Below are positions 37,785 through 46,294 of a stretch of 64,000 nucleotides of DNA, one piece after another. The stretch comes from Lutibacter sp. (GTDB lineage Bacteria > Bacteroidota > Bacteroidia > Flavobacteriales > Flavobacteriaceae). Position 1 is the first letter of the stretch; each line of letters opens with the position of its first letter. The notes beneath the pieces were generated by a model. That model saw only the letters and a program-made list of their open reading frames with translations, ran no database searches and had not been told where the DNA came from. The stretch spans positions 1 through 64,000 of the forward strand of contig NVWM01000006.1 of the NCBI GenBank assembly GCA_002733665.1, written 5' to 3'. The position numbers and the translations under genes are program-made.

Positions 37785-38624
37785 ATGTTTGTTTTTAAGA
37801 ATGTAAAAAAACTCCAACAGCATTTATCATCTATCAATGATGATAAAAGAGTAGGTTTTGTGCCAACTATGGGCGCATTGCACGAAGGACATTTATCTTT
37901 AATTAAAAAAGCGCAAGAGAAAAGTGATCATGTAGTTGTAAGCATCTTTGTTAATCCTACTCAATTTGACAAGCCTGAAGACTTAATAAAATATCCTCGA
38001 ACTTTAGAAAACGATCTTAAATTATTAGAATCTGTTAATTGTAATGTTGTTTTTACGCCAACAGCCAAAGAAATTTACGGCGATACTATACAATCAAAAT
38101 ATTTTACGTTTGATGGTTTAGAAAATCAGATGGAAGGAAAGTTTCGTGATGGTCATTTTGACGGTGTCGGAACCATTGTAAAGCGATTATTTGAAATTGT
38201 TAAACCTACAAATGCTTTTTTTGGTGAAAAAGACTTTCAACAATTGCAAATAATCAAAAAAATGGTTGAAAAACACAATATTTCAATCAATATTGTTGGA
38301 TGTGAAATTTTTAGAGAGGATGATGGATTGGCGATGAGCTCAAGAAATACACGCCTTTCTGATGAACATAGACTTGCTGCGCCATTTATCTACAAAACAA
38401 TCAAAAAAGCAAGAAAGAAATTCAAAAAAAACACTGCCAAAAAAGTAATAAATTGGGTGAAAAAGAAGTTTAAAAAGCATCCGTTGTTAGAGTTAGAATA
38501 TTTTGAAATTGCTGATCAAAAAACACTTAAAACAATTATAAAAAAAGATGACGATAAAAGATATCGTGCTTTTATTGCTGTTTTTGCAGGAGAAATTCGA
38601 TTGATTGATAATATAAGATTATAA
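37785..38624 (+). CDS. panC: Pantothenate synthetase (pantoate--beta-alanine ligase)
   Basis: PanC joins pantoate and beta-alanine using ATP to give pantothenate, the precursor of coenzyme A. The 279-residue protein has VPTMGALHEGHLSLIKKA (residues 26-43, with the HxGH site at H33/H36), FVNPTQF, the FFGEKDFQQLQ active-site segment, and the KMSKS-like MSSRN in DGLAMSSRNTRLS. The C-terminal part is lysine-rich. The gene lies 34 nt upstream of panD, whose product supplies beta-alanine, so the two genes serve adjacent steps. Confidence 0.97.
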   Translation: MFVFKNVKKLQQHLSSINDDKRVGFVPTMGALHEGHLSLIKKAQEKSDHVVVSIFVNPTQFDKPEDLIKYPRTLENDLKLLESVNCNVVFTPTAKEIYGDTIQSKYFTFDGLENQMEGKFRDGHFDGVGTIVKRLFEIVKPTNAFFGEKDFQQLQIIKKMVEKHNISINIVGCEIFREDDGLAMSSRNTRLSDEHRLAAPFIYKTIKKARKKFKKNTAKKVINWVKKKFKKHPLLELEYFEIADQKTLKTIIKKDDDKRYRAFIAVFAGEIRLIDNIRL

Positions 38625-38646
38625 ACTATTTGTTTAAAAAATTTCC

Positions 38647-38654
38647 TAATTTTG
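38647..38654 (+). promoter_or_regulatory. Candidate -7 box of panD (leaderless)
   Basis: TAATTTTG is four bases before the panD ATG at 38659, so panD may have its own leaderless transcript besides read-through from panC. Confidence 0.5.
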
Positions 38655-38658
38655 CACC

Positions 38659-39009
38659 ATGCAAATTACAGTAGTAAAATCTAAAATTCACCGCGTAAAA
38701 GTTACAGGTGCTGACTTAAATTATATTGGCAGCATTACTATTGATCAAGATTTAATGGATGCAGCCAATATTATTGAAGGTGAAAAAATCCAAATTGTAA
38801 ATAACAATAACGGTGAGCGTCTTGAGACCTATGTGATTCCTGGAGAGCGTAAAAAAGGTGAAATCATTCTCAATGGTGCTGCAGCACGAAAAGTTGCCGT
38901 TGGAGATGTTTTAATTCTTATTACATATGCCAATCTAGATTTTGAAGTCGCTAAAACATTTAAGCCTTGGATTATTTTTCCAAATGAAGATACAAATTTA
39001 CTGACCTAA
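38659..39009 (+). CDS. panD: Aspartate 1-decarboxylase
   Basis: PanD decarboxylates aspartate to beta-alanine for PanC. It is made as a proenzyme that cleaves itself between Gly24 and Ser25 (YIGSITID) to create the pyruvoyl cofactor. The 116-residue length, the opening [20 protein letters not shown], and the [20 protein letters not shown] and LITYA segments are typical. The next gene begins 4 nt later. Confidence 0.97.
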   Translation: MQITVVKSKIHRVKVTGADLNYIGSITIDQDLMDAANIIEGEKIQIVNNNNGERLETYVIPGERKKGEIILNGAAARKVAVGDVLILITYANLDFEVAKTFKPWIIFPNEDTNLLT

Positions 39010-39013
39010 AAAG

Positions 39014-39979
39014 TTGAATAAAAAAACTAAAAAAATATTATTCGCGATTCTTCCAATTGCTTTGGGAGTTTTTTTAATTTGGAATTTTCTCTCCAAACTT
39101 TCTCCTGAAGATAAAACAGCAATTATTAATTCATTTAAAACGGCTAATTACTATTGGGTTTTCTTGTCTTTGTTTTTCGGAATTCTGAGTCATTTGTCAC
39201 GTGCGTATCGTTGGAAATTTATGCTAAACCCTTTGGGATATAATCCTAAATTTCCAAATCTTGTGATGACTGTTTTAATATCTTATTTGGTGAATTTAAT
39301 CATTCCTAGAGCAGGAGATGTTGCTAGAGGAAGTGCAATTACTAAATATGAAAATGTTCCTTTTGAAAAAGCAATAGGGACTATTATTGCCGAACGAATA
39401 ACTGACGTTATTATGTTGCTTTCTATCATAGGAATTGCTTTTTTTTTACAAGCAGATTTAATTAAAAAAGCACTGATAAAAGAGGGCTCTGATCCTGTTA
39501 AATCAATTGGTTTCTTAGTTATTTTAGGGGTTGTTAGTTTACTTTGCTTCTATTTTTTAAAAAAATCTAAAAAACCATTTGCAATAAAAATCAAAAACTT
39601 TATTAATGGATTGCTAGAAGGTGTAAAGAGCATTTTCAAAATGAAAAATAAATGGGCATTTATATTTCATACTGTTTTTATTTGGGCGATGTATGTACTG
39701 ATGTTTTATGTAGTTTCATTTGCTTTGCCTGAAACTTCTGACCTTCCTTTTGGTGCTATTATAGTAGGATTCGTAATTGGCGGATTGAGTATGGCACTTA
39801 CAAATGGAGGCTTAGGGACTTATCCTGTTTTTGTTGCTGGAGTTCTTGTTTTATACGGTATTGCTGAAAATCCGGCCAACGCATTTGGATGGATTATGTG
39901 GACTGCGCAAACGCTAATGATTCTTATATTCGGAGGACTTTCCTTTTTATTCTTACCATTGTACAATAAAGAGAAATAA
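39014..39979 (+). CDS. Flippase-like membrane protein (UPF0104 / LPG synthase TM family)
   Basis: A 321-residue integral membrane protein with about eight hydrophobic helices. The family blocks LSRAYRWKFMLNPLGY, YLVNLIIPRAGDVARG and the C-terminal GGLGTYPVFVAGVL are present; they belong to the transmembrane domain of lysylphosphatidylglycerol synthase (MprF) and UPF0104. There is no catalytic aminoacyl-transferase domain, so it probably flips or handles a lipid, not synthesises one. The start codon is TTG at 39014, 4 nt after panD; I saw no better start before the first helix. radA follows 17 nt downstream. Confidence 0.87.
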   Translation: MNKKTKKILFAILPIALGVFLIWNFLSKLSPEDKTAIINSFKTANYYWVFLSLFFGILSHLSRAYRWKFMLNPLGYNPKFPNLVMTVLISYLVNLIIPRAGDVARGSAITKYENVPFEKAIGTIIAERITDVIMLLSIIGIAFFLQADLIKKALIKEGSDPVKSIGFLVILGVVSLLCFYFLKKSKKPFAIKIKNFINGLLEGVKSIFKMKNKWAFIFHTVFIWAMYVLMFYVVSFALPETSDLPFGAIIVGFVIGGLSMALTNGGLGTYPVFVAGVLVLYGIAENPANAFGWIMWTAQTLMILIFGGLSFLFLPLYNKEK

Positions 39980-39996
39980 TTCCGTTTCTTTGTCTT

Positions 39997-41355
39997 ATGG
40001 CTAAAACTAAAACAACCTTTTTTTGTCAAAATTGTGGCACTCAATATGCAAAGTGGATTGGAAAATGTACTTCGTGTAATGAGTGGAATACTATTGTTGA
40101 AGAAGTAATTCAAAAGGAAGAAAAACGAAGTTGGAAACAGACATCATCTGTAAAAAAAACTTCAAAGGCTTTAAAAATTAGCGAAATTCAATTAAATGCT
40201 GAAGATAGAATTCAAACTAAAAACAATGAATTAGATCGTGTTCTTGGAGGAGGATTGGTGAAAGGTTCTGTATTACTTTTAGGTGGAGAACCTGGAATTG
40301 GGAAGTCTACATTGATTTTACAAGTCGCTTTATCAATCGCTAAAAAAGTCTTGTATGTTTCAGGTGAAGAAAGTCAAAGTCAGATAAAAATGCGTGCAGA
40401 AAGACTTGCAAACAAAAATAATGACTGTCTAATTCTAACAGAAACCAAAACACAAAATATTTTTAGAAACATAGAAGAAATTCAACCAGAAATTGTTGTG
40501 ATTGATTCTATTCAAACGCTACATACTGATACTATTGACGCTTCTCCTGGAAGTATTTCACAAATTAGAGAAACAACGGCTGAATTAATAAAATTTGCAA
40601 AAGAAACGGCAACACCTGTTATTTTGATTGGTCATATTACAAAAGATGGTCACATTGCTGGACCAAAAATTTTGGAACATATGGTTGATGTTGTTTTACA
40701 ATTTGAAGGCGATAGAAATCATACTTATAGAATACTACGAACTCAAAAAAATCGTTTTGGTTCTACGGCAGAATTAGGAATTTATGAAATGCAAAGCATC
40801 GGTTTGCGAGAAGTAGAAAATCCATCAGAAATATTAATTTCACAAAAAGATGAATCATTAAGCGGAACTGCAATTTCTGCAACTTTAGAAGGCATTAGAC
40901 CTTTGATGATTGAAGTTCAAGCATTGGTGAGCACGGCAGTTTATGGAACACCTCAACGTTCTGCAACAGGATATAATATCAAGCGATTAAATATGCTATT
41001 GGCTGTTTTAGAAAAGCGCGCAGGATTTAGGCTTGGAGCAAAAGATGTATTTCTAAATATTACTGGAGGAATCAAAGTTGAAGATCCTGCGATAGATTTG
41101 GCGGTAGTTGCTGCAATACTTTCATCAAACGAAGATGAAGCAATTCCACAAGAGTTTTGTTTTGCTGCTGAGGTTGGTTTGGCGGGAGAAATTCGTCCTA
41201 TAAATCGTGTAGATCAACGTATTTTAGAGGCTGAAAAACTTGGATTTAAAAAGATTTTTGTTTCAAAATTCAATAAATTTAATAAGAAAAAAAGCGCTAT
41301 TGATGTTGTTTTGGTTTCTAAGATAGAAGATGTTTTCTCAAACCTTTTTACATAA
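39997..41355 (+). CDS. radA: DNA repair protein RadA
   Basis: RadA is a RecA-like DnaB-type helicase that processes recombination intermediates. The 452-residue protein has an N-terminal zinc finger (C10, C13, C24, C27), Walker A GGEPGIGKST (residues 96-105), and Walker B VVIDSIQTL. The RadA-specific KNRFG motif occurs in TQKNRFGSTAELG, and a C-terminal Lon-like domain ends the protein (LNITGGIKVEDPAIDLAV). Length is normal. A weak -7-like TTTCTTTG at 39985-39992 lies four bases before the ATG, so it may have its own transcript in addition to read-through from the flippase-like gene. Confidence 0.97.
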   Translation: MAKTKTTFFCQNCGTQYAKWIGKCTSCNEWNTIVEEVIQKEEKRSWKQTSSVKKTSKALKISEIQLNAEDRIQTKNNELDRVLGGGLVKGSVLLLGGEPGIGKSTLILQVALSIAKKVLYVSGEESQSQIKMRAERLANKNNDCLILTETKTQNIFRNIEEIQPEIVVIDSIQTLHTDTIDASPGSISQIRETTAELIKFAKETATPVILIGHITKDGHIAGPKILEHMVDVVLQFEGDRNHTYRILRTQKNRFGSTAELGIYEMQSIGLREVENPSEILISQKDESLSGTAISATLEGIRPLMIEVQALVSTAVYGTPQRSATGYNIKRLNMLLAVLEKRAGFRLGAKDVFLNITGGIKVEDPAIDLAVVAAILSSNEDEAIPQEFCFAAEVGLAGEIRPINRVDQRILEAEKLGFKKIFVSKFNKFNKKKSAIDVVLVSKIEDVFSNLFT

Positions 41356-41384
41356 AAAAACCGTCACTTACGTAACGGTTTTTA
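41354..41384. terminator. Bidirectional terminator between radA and hemD
   Basis: AAAAACCGT pairs with ACGGTTTTT around a 10-base loop just after the radA stop and before the convergent hemD stop. Confidence 0.8.
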
Positions 41385-41402
41385 ATTGATTTCTACTAAA
41401 TC

Positions 41403-42149
41403 TTATTTTTTATTTACATCAACAATATACTTTTCTAAAGCCATAGTCATTGATGGTGTTTCTGGTGTTGGCACCTTAATATTACACTTTAAACCTGCAT
41501 CTTCTGCCGCTTTAACTGTAGAGTTCCCAAACACAGCAATTCTGGTGTTCTTTTGTTCGAACTGAGGGAAATTCTTAAATAAAGAATCAATTCCTGAAGG
41601 ACTAAAGAATACTAAAATGTCATAAAACACATTTTCTAAATCTGACAAGTCACTTACCACTGTTTTATAAAAAACTCCTTTTGTCCAATCAACTTCCAAT
41701 TCATTTAATTCTTGTGGAATTAATGCCTTTAATTTATCAGAACATGGTAATAAGAATTTTTCAGATTTATGTTTTTTAATCAATTTTATTAATTCTGGGA
41801 ATGTTTTTTTACCAACATAAATTTTACGTTTTCTATAAACAACATACTTTTGTAAATAATATGCAATTGCTTCTGATTCACAGAAATATTTTAATGCGTC
41901 TGGAACAGTAAAACGCATTTCATCAGCAATTCTAAAAAAATGGTCTACTGCATTTCTGCTTGTAAAAATAATAGCGGTAAAGCTATTTAAGTCGATTTTT
42001 TGTACTCTTATTTCTTTAGATGAAGCTCCTTCAACATGAATAAATGATCTAAAGTCAATTTTTACTTTTTGCTTATTTGCTAATTCAAAATATGGGGAAC
42101 TCTCAGATTTAGGGCTTGGCTGAGACACCAAAATTGTTTTCACTTTCAT
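41403..42149 (-). CDS. hemD: Uroporphyrinogen-III synthase
   Basis: HemD cyclises hydroxymethylbilane to uroporphyrinogen III with inversion of ring D, in the heme pathway. The family has low sequence conservation, but the 248-residue length and the pattern fit. The opening is VKTILVSQPSP, FTAIIFTSRNAVDHFF is the first-domain hallmark, and ILVFFSPSGIDSLFKNFP and IAVFGNSTVKAAEDAGLKCNIKVPTPETPSM are C-terminal hallmarks. It is a single gene convergent with radA. Two -7-like boxes and two inverted repeats lie upstream. Confidence 0.9.
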   Translation of the reverse strand: MKVKTILVSQPSPKSESSPYFELANKQKVKIDFRSFIHVEGASSKEIRVQKIDLNSFTAIIFTSRNAVDHFFRIADEMRFTVPDALKYFCESEAIAYYLQKYVVYRKRKIYVGKKTFPELIKLIKKHKSEKFLLPCSDKLKALIPQELNELEVDWTKGVFYKTVVSDLSDLENVFYDILVFFSPSGIDSLFKNFPQFEQKNTRIAVFGNSTVKAAEDAGLKCNIKVPTPETPSMTMALEKYIVDVNKK

Positions 42150-42172
42150 ATTGTAATTTTTATTTTTTTATT

Positions 42173-42180
42173 CAAAAATA
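42173..42180 (-). promoter_or_regulatory. Candidate -7 box of hemD
   Basis: The minus strand reads TATTTTTG, 23 nt before the hemD ATG. A second candidate (TATCTTTG at 42254-42261) lies farther upstream. Confidence 0.45.
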
Positions 42181-42192
42181 TCACTAACTATT

Positions 42193-42233
42193 TTTGATAT
42201 ATAATCAAACAATTATTTTGAAAATTATCAAAA
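42193..42233. promoter_or_regulatory. Two inverted repeats upstream of hemD
   Basis: TTTGAT-N5-ATCAAA at 42193-42209 and TTTTGA-N6-TCAAAA at 42216-42233. The second resembles a CRP/FNR-type site (TTGA-N6-TCAA). The surrounding sequence is very AT-rich, so chance is a real alternative. Confidence 0.35.
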
Positions 42234-42608
42234 CAAGTGTTATTTTAAAGGCACAAAGATACAATATAAAACAAAACAAATGAGAAATGACACTATTTTA
42301 TTGTTTTTAAAAGCAAGTAGGTGGCTAACAATCAATAATATAGAAAGTTGTGTTTTTTATAGGAAAAATCTTAGTAAATGTTGCTTTTTTTATGAAAACA
42401 GAAAAGAAAGAACTAACAACAAACCCTATAAAATTGTTAGTTTTAGAAAATTTAATACTATTTTATTTTAAAAAACTCTTTTTCCTTTCAAAAAATGTTG
42501 CTTTAAATAAAAAAAAATTACTTTTTTAAACATTCTACTAGTCGTTAAAAAAATCATAAATTCAAATGTTCGCCTTAAAAACAGGGTGAAATTGGGAATA
42601 AAAAACTG

Positions 42609-42616
42609 TACCTTTG
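42609..42616 (+). promoter_or_regulatory. Candidate -7 box of the GT2/pyrC operon
   Basis: TACCTTTG matches TAnnTTTG, 17 nt before the ATG at 42634. Confidence 0.5.
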
Positions 42617-42633
42617 CATTACAATAAATTTTT

Positions 42634-43347
42634 ATGTCTAATACCTTAGTAATTATTCCTACATATAATGAAAAAGAAAATATCGAATTGATTATTCGTG
42701 CTGTTTTCTCTCAAAAAAAGGAATTTGACATACTTATTGTTGATGACACTTCAACTGATGGAACTTACCAAATAGTTCAGAAATTATTAGTTGAGTTTTC
42801 GAACCGTTTATTTCTTGAAATTAGAAAAGAAAAAACGGGTTTAGGCGCTGCATATGTTCATGGTTTTAAATGGGCATTATGTAAAGAATATCAATATATT
42901 ATTGAGATGGATGCTGATTTCTCTCATCCTGTAGAAAAATTAGAATCACTCTATAATGCTTGTGCAAAAGACGATAATGATGTAAGTGTTGGCTCACGAT
43001 ACATAAAAGGAGGGAAAATAAATAATTGGGATAAAAAAAGATTATTGCTCTCATATCTTGCGTCAAAATACGTTAGAATCATTACAGGAATTCCCGTAAA
43101 AGATACAACAGCAGGTTTTGTTTGTTACAAACGTACTGTTTTAGAAAAAATTGATTTAGAAAAAATTAAATTTCTTGGATATGCTTTTCAAATTGAATTA
43201 AAATTTAAAGCATGGAAAAATAATTTTAAGATTGTTGAAATTCCTATCACATTTACCGATAGAATTAGAGGAAAATCTAAAATGAATGGATCTATTATTT
43301 CAGAAGCAATTTTTGGAGTATTGAAAATGAAATTCATGAAAAATTAG
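42634..43347 (+). CDS. Polyprenol monophosphomannose synthase-like GT2 glycosyltransferase
   Basis: The 237-residue protein is a GT-A fold glycosyltransferase of family 2. It has LVIIPTYNEKENIELII at the start, ILIVDDTSTDGT, and the metal-binding DAD in EMDADFSHP. It also has SRYIKGG and the GxPVKDTTAGFVCYKR block typical of dolichol/polyprenol phosphate mannose synthases. No membrane anchor follows the catalytic domain. It probably transfers a sugar from a GDP- or UDP-donor to a polyprenyl phosphate on the inner face of the membrane, feeding envelope glycan synthesis. pyrC begins 10 nt downstream. Confidence 0.9.
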   Translation: MSNTLVIIPTYNEKENIELIIRAVFSQKKEFDILIVDDTSTDGTYQIVQKLLVEFSNRLFLEIRKEKTGLGAAYVHGFKWALCKEYQYIIEMDADFSHPVEKLESLYNACAKDDNDVSVGSRYIKGGKINNWDKKRLLLSYLASKYVRIITGIPVKDTTAGFVCYKRTVLEKIDLEKIKFLGYAFQIELKFKAWKNNFKIVEIPITFTDRIRGKSKMNGSIISEAIFGVLKMKFMKN

Positions 43348-43357
43348 TTATAAACAC

Positions 43358-44698
43358 ATGAAAAAGACACTTATAAAAAATGCTCGAATAGTAAATGAAA
43401 ATTCTATTTTTGAAGGAGATTTACTCATTGAAGGGGAATATATTGTTGAAATTGCAGAAACAATCAGTCAAAAAGACACAGAAACCAAGGTTATTGATGC
43501 TGAAAATCAATTCCTAATTCCTGGAGTTATAGATGATCAAGTTCACTTTAGAGAACCTGGACTTACACATAAAGCAGACATAGGCTCAGAAAGTAAAGCT
43601 GCTGTTGCTGGAGGAATTACATCGTTTATAGAAATGCCAAACACCGTACCTCAAGCTACTACGCAAGAACTACTTGAAAATAAATTTGAAATCGCTGCAA
43701 AAAGTTCGTACGCAAACTATTCATTTATGTTTGGCGGTACAAATGACAACTTGGAAGAGTTGCTCAAAACAAACCCAAAAAATGTTGCTGCCATTAAACT
43801 TTTCTTAGGCTCATCAACAGGAAATATGTTGGTTGACAACGAAGAAGTTCTTGAGAAAATATTTTCTTCTACGGACATGTTAATCGCTGTTCATTGTGAA
43901 GACGAAGCAACAATTCAAAAAAATTTAAGCGAGCAAAAAGCCATTTATGGAGACAACATTCCTATTGAATTACATCCAAAAATAAGAAGTGAAGAGGCGT
44001 GTTATATTTCTTCCTCTAAGGCAATCGCTTTAGCTAAAAAAACAGGTGCAAGACTGCATGTGTTTCATTTATCAACAGCAAAAGAAACTAAACTTTTCAG
44101 TAACAAAATACCATTAGAAAAGAAAAAAATTACCTCAGAAGTTTGCATTCACCATTTATGGTTTGATGATTCTGATTACAAGAAAAAAGGAACACTTATC
44201 AAATGGAATCCTGCAGTAAAAACAGCAAAAGATAGAGAAGGGCTTTGGAAAGCGCTTTTAGATGGACGAATTGATGTTGTTGCAACTGATCATGCACCTC
44301 ATACACTCGAGGAAAAAAACAACGTTTACACAAAAGCGCCAAGTGGCGGACCATTAGTTCAACATGGATTGGTAGCAATGTTTAAAATGCATGCTGAAGG
44401 GAAAATATCAGTTGAAAAAATAGTTGAAAAAATGTGTCACAATCCTGCAAAACTATTTAGAATAGAAAAAAGAGGTTTTATAAAAGAAGGTTATTTTGCT
44501 GATTTGGTACTAATTGATCCTTCGAGCCCATGGACTGTGACAAAAGACAATATTTTATACAAATGCGGTTGGTCGCCATTTGAAGGAACAACGTTTCAAT
44601 CAAAAATATCACTTACATTTGTAAACGGGAACCTTATGTATAATAAAGGAGTGTTTAACGAGGAACTAAAAGGGAAACGCTTACTATTCGACAGATAA
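43358..44698 (+). CDS. pyrC: Dihydroorotase
   Basis: Dihydroorotase closes carbamoyl-aspartate to dihydroorotate in pyrimidine synthesis. The 446-residue amidohydrolase has the metal motif DDQVHFREPG (H63 and the substrate-binding R65), KADIGSESKAAVAGGIT, a central LFLGSSTG, His ligands in VHCEDEATI and HVFHLSTA, and the catalytic Asp in DVVATDHAPHT. Length fits the class I (PyrC-2/AllB-like) type. The central Lys in AAIKLFLGSS is the expected carbamylated ligand. Its TAA overlaps the next ATG by one base. Confidence 0.95.
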   Translation: MKKTLIKNARIVNENSIFEGDLLIEGEYIVEIAETISQKDTETKVIDAENQFLIPGVIDDQVHFREPGLTHKADIGSESKAAVAGGITSFIEMPNTVPQATTQELLENKFEIAAKSSYANYSFMFGGTNDNLEELLKTNPKNVAAIKLFLGSSTGNMLVDNEEVLEKIFSSTDMLIAVHCEDEATIQKNLSEQKAIYGDNIPIELHPKIRSEEACYISSSKAIALAKKTGARLHVFHLSTAKETKLFSNKIPLEKKKITSEVCIHHLWFDDSDYKKKGTLIKWNPAVKTAKDREGLWKALLDGRIDVVATDHAPHTLEEKNNVYTKAPSGGPLVQHGLVAMFKMHAEGKISVEKIVEKMCHNPAKLFRIEKRGFIKEGYFADLVLIDPSSPWTVTKDNILYKCGWSPFEGTTFQSKISLTFVNGNLMYNKGVFNEELKGKRLLFDR

Positions 44699-45144
44699 TG
44701 AAGCAATTTATAACTATCATACTCATTTCAATTTTTATAATTTCGTGTACAAGTAACACAATTTATAAAAAGCCTGAAGACCTTATTTCTAAAGATCAAA
44801 TGGTTGATTTATTGGTAGATATGCAAATTGCACTTAGCGCTAAAACTATTAAAAACAAAGACGGTGAAAGCAAAATAGAATATATGCACTTGGTGTATGA
44901 TAAATATGGTATTGATAGCACTCAATTCTCTGCTAGTAATTTTTATTACACTACGGATATTGATCAATACGACGACATATTAAAAATGGTCAAAAATAGA
45001 CTTGATAAAATGATGGAAAAATATGATCTTGAAAAAATTCAACAAGATTCTATAACTAGAGCATCAAAACCTGCTCTAAACGAAAATTCATCACCTGAAA
45101 GACCACCAAACAAAGTTTTAAAAGACACTTCTTTTGTGAGGTAA
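44698..45144 (+). CDS. DUF4296 family lipoprotein
   Basis: The 148-residue protein has a short hydrophobic N-terminus ending in a lipobox (FIISC, Cys17). The family pattern follows: KKPEDLISKDQMVDLLVDMQIA, YDKYGIDSTQFSASNFYYTTDIDQYDDI. These match DUF4296, a Bacteroidota lipoprotein family of unknown function regularly found after dihydroorotase. Start and stop codons overlap with pyrC (TAATG). Its 3' end overlaps the convergent epimerase gene by 27 bp. Confidence 0.9.
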   Translation: MKQFITIILISIFIISCTSNTIYKKPEDLISKDQMVDLLVDMQIALSAKTIKNKDGESKIEYMHLVYDKYGIDSTQFSASNFYYTTDIDQYDDILKMVKNRLDKMMEKYDLEKIQQDSITRASKPALNENSSPERPPNKVLKDTSFVR

Positions 45145-46146
45145 TTCTCTTTTAAAATTACTAGAAACTTCTTTAATTACTTCATCAATTGACTCAAACT
45201 CAATTTCAATTGCTTTTTTGATTTTAGCATTAGAAAAATGATATTTGTTATGAATAGATTTTGCTGTTTGCTTGGTTAATTTTGCTTCTGTACCAAATAG
45301 CTTAGATGGAATATATAAAAGTCTCCATCCAATTTCGGCTAATAAAGTTGTAACTTTTATCGAAGGTCTTTTTTTACCAAATGCATTAGCAATTTGAAAT
45401 AGAATATCCTTTAGACTTCTGTTTTCGGCAACCAAAATATAACGTTCGTTTTTAATGTTACTTTCCATCAATTTAACCATTGATTTCACAACGTCTTTAA
45501 CGCTTACATATCCTGTGACTCCTTCAGTATAAAACTTTAATCCTTTATTTACTTCGCTAAAAATCTTTCCAGAACTTGTATCCCAACATCCAGAACCTAA
45601 GATAAGTCCAGGATTTACAATTACTGCGTCTAGCCCTTCTTGTGTTCCTCGCCACACTTCCATTTCTGCTCCATATTTTGAGATTGCATAACCGTAATTA
45701 TTTGCTTCTACTGTCCAATCTCCAGTTTCGTCAATCAATCCGTTTTTATGTGTTTTATCAATCGCAGCAATAGAACTTACAAAACATAATTTTTTGACTT
45801 TTTGAGTAATTGAAAAATTGACAATATTTGCAGTTCCGTCTATATTTATTGTTCGCATCAAATGATATTCTTTCGGATTAAAAGAAACCAATGCAGCGAC
45901 ATGATACACATAGGTTACTCCTTCAAATACTTTTTCTAACGAAGTTACATCAGTAATATCCGCTTCAATCCATTCAATTTTTGAAAACTGAGCAGTAACA
46001 TCATCAAAATAAAAAGAAAACACCTCTTTTACAGCATCTAAGTTGCTACTCTTTCTATGAATTGCTCTAATTTTCTCTTGTTTTTGAACAAGCGAAGCCA
46101 ATAAATGCGTACCAACCAATCCTGTTCCTCCTGTAACTAATATCAT
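45118..46146 (-). CDS. NAD-dependent epimerase/dehydratase
   Basis: I start at the ATG at 46144-46146, which opens MILVTGGTGLVGTHLLASL with the Rossmann motif GGTGLVG. The frame extends 31 codons further, but that extension is translated repeat DNA. The 342-residue extended SDR has YHVAALVSF, the catalytic YGYAISKYGAE (YxxxK), and a NPGLILGSG segment. It acts on a nucleotide-linked sugar, a sterol-like or a flavonoid-like substrate; the subclass cannot be told from sequence alone. A -7-like box (TACTTTCG on the minus strand) lies four bases before the start. Confidence 0.9.
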   Translation of the reverse strand: MILVTGGTGLVGTHLLASLVQKQEKIRAIHRKSSNLDAVKEVFSFYFDDVTAQFSKIEWIEADITDVTSLEKVFEGVTYVYHVAALVSFNPKEYHLMRTINIDGTANIVNFSITQKVKKLCFVSSIAAIDKTHKNGLIDETGDWTVEANNYGYAISKYGAEMEVWRGTQEGLDAVIVNPGLILGSGCWDTSSGKIFSEVNKGLKFYTEGVTGYVSVKDVVKSMVKLMESNIKNERYILVAENRSLKDILFQIANAFGKKRPSIKVTTLLAEIGWRLLYIPSKLFGTEAKLTKQTAKSIHNKYHFSNAKIKKAIEIEFESIDEVIKEVSSNFKRELPHKRSVF

Positions 46147-46150
46147 GCAA

Positions 46151-46158
46151 CGAAAGTA
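46151..46158 (-). promoter_or_regulatory. Candidate -7 box of the epimerase gene (leaderless)
   Basis: The minus strand reads TACTTTCG, one mismatch to TAnnTTTG, four bases before the ATG. Confidence 0.4.
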
Positions 46159-46205
46159 TGGAAAAAGGCGCAAAGTGACAAAAGGTTTAAGGGACAAAGG
46201 TGAAA

Positions 46206-46238
46206 GTGTCATTCTGAGTAAAGCGAAGAATCTTTGCA
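46206..46238. repeat. Dispersed intergenic repeat (CATTCTGAG...GAAGAATC type)
   Basis: A core CATTCTGAGTAAAGCGAAGA followed by ATCTTTGCA matches a short repeat that I know to recur in intergenic DNA of many Bacteroidota and some other bacteria. Its translations (FFALLRMT-like) often contaminate protein databases. The preceding 46167-46205, with repeated CAAAG and GACAAA(A)GG units, looks like part of the same repeat cluster. It is a single copy in this window. Confidence 0.65.
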
Positions 46239-46294
46239 ATTATGAGATTAAAAATAATTATTCATTATTCATTCTTAAATTCTACATTCATTTC

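Larger units (their letters stand above)
42150..42633. other. 484-bp gene-free, very AT-rich intergenic region
   Basis: No credible coding frame is seen on either strand. A 63-codon plus-strand frame (42280-42471) has no recognisable protein character. The stretch holds two minus-strand -7 boxes (42173-42180 and 42254-42261), two inverted repeats near 42193-42233, and the plus-strand -7 box of the next gene. In many Flavobacteriaceae I would expect a DUF4271 membrane protein gene here. Confidence 0.7.

Noticed and set aside
42280-42471. 63-codon plus-strand frame in the hemD upstream region
   Set aside because: It is rich in rare-looking Cys/Phe/Asn runs, has no promoter of its own close upstream and no recognisable family; chance in AT-rich DNA is likely.
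46147-46239. N-terminal extension of the epimerase
   Set aside because: The extra 31 codons are translated intergenic repeat; the ATG at 46144-46146 directly precedes the Rossmann motif.
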